Of a stretch of DNA of 9,811 nucleotides, positions 7,356 to 9,811 are shown one piece after another. The DNA is from Chloroflexota bacterium. Lineage in GTDB: Bacteria > Chloroflexota > Dehalococcoidia > SAR202 > UBA826. The first letter of the stretch is position 1; every line of letters starts with the position of its first letter. A model generated the notes under the pieces. That model had not been told where the DNA came from. It was given only the letters and a program-made list of their open reading frames with translations, and searched no databases. The stretch covers positions 59,628-69,438 of the forward strand of contig NZSI01000038.1 in NCBI GenBank assembly GCA_002696685.1, read 5' to 3'. A program made the translations under genes and the position numbers.

Positions 7356-8243
7356 ATGACAAAAGTACATTTAGTTGATGGTACATACGAATTATTTCGG
7401 TCTCATTATGGTCAACCACCAAGAATAGCCCCTGATGGAATGCCTGTGTCTGCAGTTCGGGGACTAATACAAACTTTACTTTCAATGTTGAAAATGAATC
7501 AAACCACCCATATCGCTGTCGCTTTCGATAGTGAAGTGGAGTCGTTCAGGAATGAAATCTTTCCTGAGTATAAAGACGGTTCAACAACTCCCGAAGAACT
7601 GAAAATGCAATTTCTTTTGGCTGAAAGAGCTGTAAGTGCTTTGGGAATAGTGTGTTGGCCAATGAGAGAATTTGAGGCCGACGATGCTCTAGGATCAGCC
7701 GCAATAAAGTATTCCCAAGATTCTTCAGTAGAAAAAGTTGTAATCTGCTCTCCAGATAAAGACTTGACGCAGGTTGTCAGAGGCAAAAAAGTAGTTTGTT
7801 TAGATCGTAGAAGGAACCAAATATACGATGAAGACGGGGTGAAAAATAAATTTGGGGTATCTCCGGAGTCCATTCCTGATTATTTAGGTTTGATGGGGGA
7901 CACTTCTGACGGAATTCCGGGAATACCGAAATGGGGAGCTAAATCTAGCTCAACACTACTGGCTAGATATCATTCCATTGATCAGATACCTTCAGATTAT
8001 CGACTATGGGATGTAACAGTGAGGTCTGCATCTGCCCTTAGTCTCAGTCTTGAAGGACATCGTGAAGAGGCAGCACTATATAAGGATTTGGCTACTCTGA
8101 GACTTGATGTGCCAATATTAGAAACTGTTTCAGAGTTGGAATGGAAAGGGGCGCATCCTGAGATGTTTCCGCAACTTTGCAAAGAGATTGGGATGGAGAA
8201 TCTCTCTCGTCAACCACCTAGGTGGATTTCTGGCCAGGATTAG
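7356..8243 (+). CDS. Stand-alone 5'-3' exonuclease / flap endonuclease-like protein (Pol I N-terminal domain family)
   Basis: This 295-residue protein matches the 5'-3' exonuclease domain found at the N-terminus of DNA polymerase I, without any polymerase part. Such enzymes trim 5' flaps and RNA primers using bound metal. Start ATG 7356 gives MTKVHLVDGTYELFR, the normal N-terminus; a GTG/ATG further up inside the dehydrogenase gene would add unrelated residues. The metal-binding acids are present: Asp8 (LVDG), Asp58 (AFDS), Glu107/Asp109/Asp110 (EADD), Asp134/Asp136 (PDKD) and Asp182/Asp185 (GDTSD). Oddities: the usual YK-x-x-R has become YKDGS, so the Arg is missing. GD-x-SDN is GDTSDG, and the helix-turn segment GIGEKTA reads KWGAKSS. 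It may therefore bind DNA somewhat differently. It begins 16 bases after the dehydrogenase stop, so it is probably cotranscribed, and converges with the tRNA. Confidence 0.9.
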   Translation: MTKVHLVDGTYELFRSHYGQPPRIAPDGMPVSAVRGLIQTLLSMLKMNQTTHIAVAFDSEVESFRNEIFPEYKDGSTTPEELKMQFLLAERAVSALGIVCWPMREFEADDALGSAAIKYSQDSSVEKVVICSPDKDLTQVVRGKKVVCLDRRRNQIYDEDGVKNKFGVSPESIPDYLGLMGDTSDGIPGIPKWGAKSSSTLLARYHSIDQIPSDYRLWDVTVRSASALSLSLEGHREEAALYKDLATLRLDVPILETVSELEWKGAHPEMFPQLCKEIGMENLSRQPPRWISGQD

Positions 8244-8274
8244 GTTTTATATTTAGTTCTTGGGGAGATAATGG

Positions 8275-8290
8275 GAGTGGAAACTCTTAT
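8275..8290 (+). terminator. Weak hairpin followed by T-rich DNA, possible terminator of the plus-strand run
   Basis: GAGT (8275-8278), loop GGAA, ACTC (8283-8286), then TTATTGTT. The stem is only 4 perfect pairs, extendable by G-U pairs, and the T run is broken, so this is a weak candidate. It is the only one seen between the exonuclease and the convergent tRNA. Confidence 0.2.
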
Positions 8291-8303
8291 TGTTGGTAAT
8301 TAC

Positions 8304-8378
8304 TGGTGCCCCCGGCGGGACTCGAACCCGCGCACCTGGCTCCGGAGGCCAGTGCTCTATCCGCTGAGCTACAGGGGC
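8304..8378 (-). tRNA. tRNA-Arg, anticodon CCG, CCA encoded
   Basis: The reverse complement folds as a full cloverleaf. The acceptor GCCCCTG pairs with CGGGGGC (one U-G pair). The D stem is GCTC/GAGC with an 8-base loop containing GG. The anticodon stem CTGGC/GCCAG holds the loop CTCCGGA, so the anticodon is CCG (8345-8343) and reads the Arg codon CGG. The variable loop is 4 bases. The T stem GCGGG/CCCGC holds TTCGAGT. The discriminator is A (8307), and CCA follows in the DNA (8306-8304). The mature part is 72 bases plus CCA. Its own promoter lies in the 47 bases separating it from the antiporter gene. Confidence 0.97.
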
Positions 8379-8386
8379 ACAGAGAT

Positions 8387-8415
8387 AGGATACATACTGA
8401 GGCTAACTAAGTCAC
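8387..8415 (-). promoter_or_regulatory. Likely promoter of tRNA-Arg
   Basis: On the minus strand, GTGACT (8415-8410) and TATCCT (8392-8387) are 17 bp apart, each matching consensus at 4 of 6 positions. A start near 8380 would leave a leader of only a few bases before G1 at 8378. Confidence 0.4.
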
Positions 8416-8425
8416 AGGAACCATT

Positions 8426-9703
8426 TTAGTCAGGGTCGTTCCCGGTTGACAGTTTCCCAGATTTCCACTGGTATAAAAAGAAAATTCCATATACTGCGCC
8501 TATAGCGAGATATATGTAAGTGAAATAAAGTCTCTCTGACGAGTCAGTGAAAGGTAAATGCGCTAAAAATATCACAAGGAGTATCAGGCCTGCCTTCCAG
8601 TTAATAACTCGGTGGATAAGGAACATAACTCCTAGAGCTGATACAGCCGCAGTTAACAGAAATTCGACAGACTGCATATGGTTTAGTGGGAAACTTAATA
8701 TTTCTCCTGCTGAAAGGCTGAAAACGCCCACCATACTGCCCACAAGTAAGGTTAGTTGATTAACCTCTGCAGATATCAGTGTTGTGAGACCAGCAACCGC
8801 GTTTGATCTCAGGCTGAATAATACGGCTATGATTATTTCAGGTGATTCAGATGCTAATGGTGCTATCCATTGAATAAGGATAAATTCGTCTATTCCCAAC
8901 TCTAGACCACTTTCTACCAGTGCCTCAACGAATGGATGTGCTGCAACAATAATTACGATCGCGGAATAAATGAAAAGTGAAAGTACCATCAGACGTCTTA
9001 CTAGTTTGCTTTGTTCACCAATGGCGAGGGAAGGGCCCATAAGTTCAGGTTCTTCTGCCTCCTTCGTGGAGCTTATCCACAGATATACGAGGTAGAGCGC
9101 AATTAGTGCAACTGCTACTACCACGTGCACCTGCTGCATAAAAAATATCAAAAATGTGACGAGGGTTGCTATTACCAGCATTATTATCTCTAGTCCCATT
9201 GTGCCTTTAATGTCTAGACTAGAGCGCCTCTTAAGCCAAAATATTAGTATTACGGCAGACCAGCCAAGACCAATAAGTAATCTGTTGGCCCCTGTTACGT
9301 TTGCTGCTACCCGTTCCATTTTGTCTGTAACCGCACCACCTGCACCGAATACCTGTCCAGCAGCGGATGCTTCCACGTACGATTGACCGGCATCCCATGC
9401 CAAAACTGCTTCAATAGCATATTCTGGGAGTATTGCTATCAAGGCGAGTATTGCTATAGCAAATGAAGCTGATATATCAACCTGAGCTGCCTCAGCACCC
9501 CAAGATATCAAAAACGCTCCACCCACAATCCCAAGACCAAATATAAAAGCTAGAAGAATTGGGTCAAAATGAAGATTTGCGAATACAATTATGAAGGATG
9601 GTATTCCTAAGGCGGCAAAAGCCCCCATTGTGATCCACGAAGATTTGTAACTCTTTTTTAAGGTTTGATCCATCTTGATAAATAACTCTCCTAAGTTATC
9701 CAT
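8426..9703 (-). CDS. Sodium/calcium exchanger-family membrane antiporter (CaCA superfamily)
   Basis: This 425-residue, very hydrophobic inner-membrane protein has about ten or more membrane segments. It should exchange cations such as Ca2+ against Na+ or H+. The two alpha repeats that form the ion path can be seen. Alpha-1 covers about residues 69-103 (GAEAAQVDISA... with LPE at 92-94) plus NVTGANRLLIGLG at 135-147. Alpha-2 covers about 277-325 (APLASESPE with Pro-Glu at 288-289, then SAEVNQLTLLVGS). A charged loop at about 212-236 (SSTKEAEEPE...) separates the halves, as in this family. Alpha-1 departs from the usual GTSLPE, reading AILPE, and carries an extra stretch of about 25 residues between its two parts. 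The start is uncertain: ATG 9703 has no clear ribosome site, while ATG 9673 (MDQTLKK) has AGGAGAG at 9692-9686, but rather far away. The transported ion is not certain. Confidence 0.85.
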   Translation of the reverse strand: MDNLGELFIKMDQTLKKSYKSSWITMGAFAALGIPSFIIVFANLHFDPILLAFIFGLGIVGGAFLISWGAEAAQVDISASFAIAILALIAILPEYAIEAVLAWDAGQSYVEASAAGQVFGAGGAVTDKMERVAANVTGANRLLIGLGWSAVILIFWLKRRSSLDIKGTMGLEIIMLVIATLVTFLIFFMQQVHVVVAVALIALYLVYLWISSTKEAEEPELMGPSLAIGEQSKLVRRLMVLSLFIYSAIVIIVAAHPFVEALVESGLELGIDEFILIQWIAPLASESPEIIIAVLFSLRSNAVAGLTTLISAEVNQLTLLVGSMVGVFSLSAGEILSFPLNHMQSVEFLLTAAVSALGVMFLIHRVINWKAGLILLVIFLAHLPFTDSSERLYFTYIYLAIGAVYGIFFLYQWKSGKLSTGNDPD

Positions 9704-9753
9704 AACGTGAGTTTTGTGATATTGCGGACTGATTTTAGTAGATACGGTTGCAG

Positions 9754-9762
9754 ATTATAACA
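9754..9762 (-). promoter_or_regulatory. Extended -10 promoter for the antiporter gene
   Basis: On the minus strand, TGT (9762-9760) precedes a perfect TATAAT (9759-9754). No good -35 is found at 16-18 bp. Transcription would begin near 9747, about 44 bases before ATG 9703. The remaining DNA to 9811 shows no gene. Confidence 0.55.
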
Positions 9763-9811
9763 GTATTAGCTGTAAATCCTGTTGCGCATTTGGAGCCTTT
9801 CAACTAGAATT

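Noticed and set aside
7499..7873. 124-codon minus-strand frame inside the exonuclease gene
   Set aside because: Lies wholly opposite a well-supported gene, with no recognisable domain; a shadow frame.
8271..8429. A 52-codon plus-strand frame starting at ATG 8271 with GGGGAG before it, running across the tRNA region
   Set aside because: Most of it is the complement of tRNA-Arg, and the encoded peptide resembles nothing recognisable; the apparent ribosome site is likely chance.
1..9811. CRISPR array, insertion sequence, integrase or toxin-antitoxin pair
   Set aside because: No regularly spaced repeats, transposase or integrase motifs, long terminal inverted repeats, or small paired genes were seen; the tRNA shows no attachment-site duplication within the window.

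Overview
The window reads as ordinary chromosomal DNA of a bacterium with moderate to low GC and densely packed genes. The lineage is probably Chloroflexota (Dehalococcoidia or marine SAR202-like). That guess rests on the general look of the release factor 2 GGQ region (GGHGGQNVQK), a family-5 oligopeptide ABC system and a stand-alone 5'-3' exonuclease. It is inference, not something a single motif proves.

Layout. Positions 1-1200 (+) hold the C-terminal half of a penicillin-acylase-family hydrolase whose start lies outside the window. An extended -10 promoter follows. Next is prfB (1337-2438, +), release factor 2, which needs a programmed +1 frameshift at CTT TGA C (1400-1406). Thirty-seven bases later begins a lipoprotein solute-binding protein (2476-4218, TTG start). 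After a 129-bp gap come two inner-membrane permeases of the Dpp/Opp type (4348-5277 and 5279-6259), nearly touching (TGA-T-ATG). A D-2-hydroxyacid dehydrogenase (6368-7339) and a stand-alone 5'-3' exonuclease/FEN-like protein (7356-8243) complete the plus-strand run. On the minus strand lie tRNA-Arg(CCG) (8304-8378) and a CaCA-family cation antiporter (8426-9703), convergent with the exonuclease. The antiporter has its own extended -10 promoter near 9754-9762.

How the genes fit together. The binding protein and the two permeases form three of the four parts of a peptide-type importer. No ATPase gene is present, so ATP hydrolysis must be supplied from elsewhere. The acylase and the dehydrogenase flank the importer and could act on imported amides or hydroxy/keto acids, but nothing in the sequence fixes a substrate. 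prfB, the exonuclease and the tRNA are housekeeping or information genes.

The best-supported unusual item is the prfB recoding site, a known type of autoregulation that a simple gene call would miss or mis-start. I did not find a convincing new biological system. The remaining observations are modest: a tandem repeat over the acylase stop, an operator-like inverted repeat before the dehydrogenase, altered conserved residues in the exonuclease, and an atypical alpha-1 motif in the antiporter.
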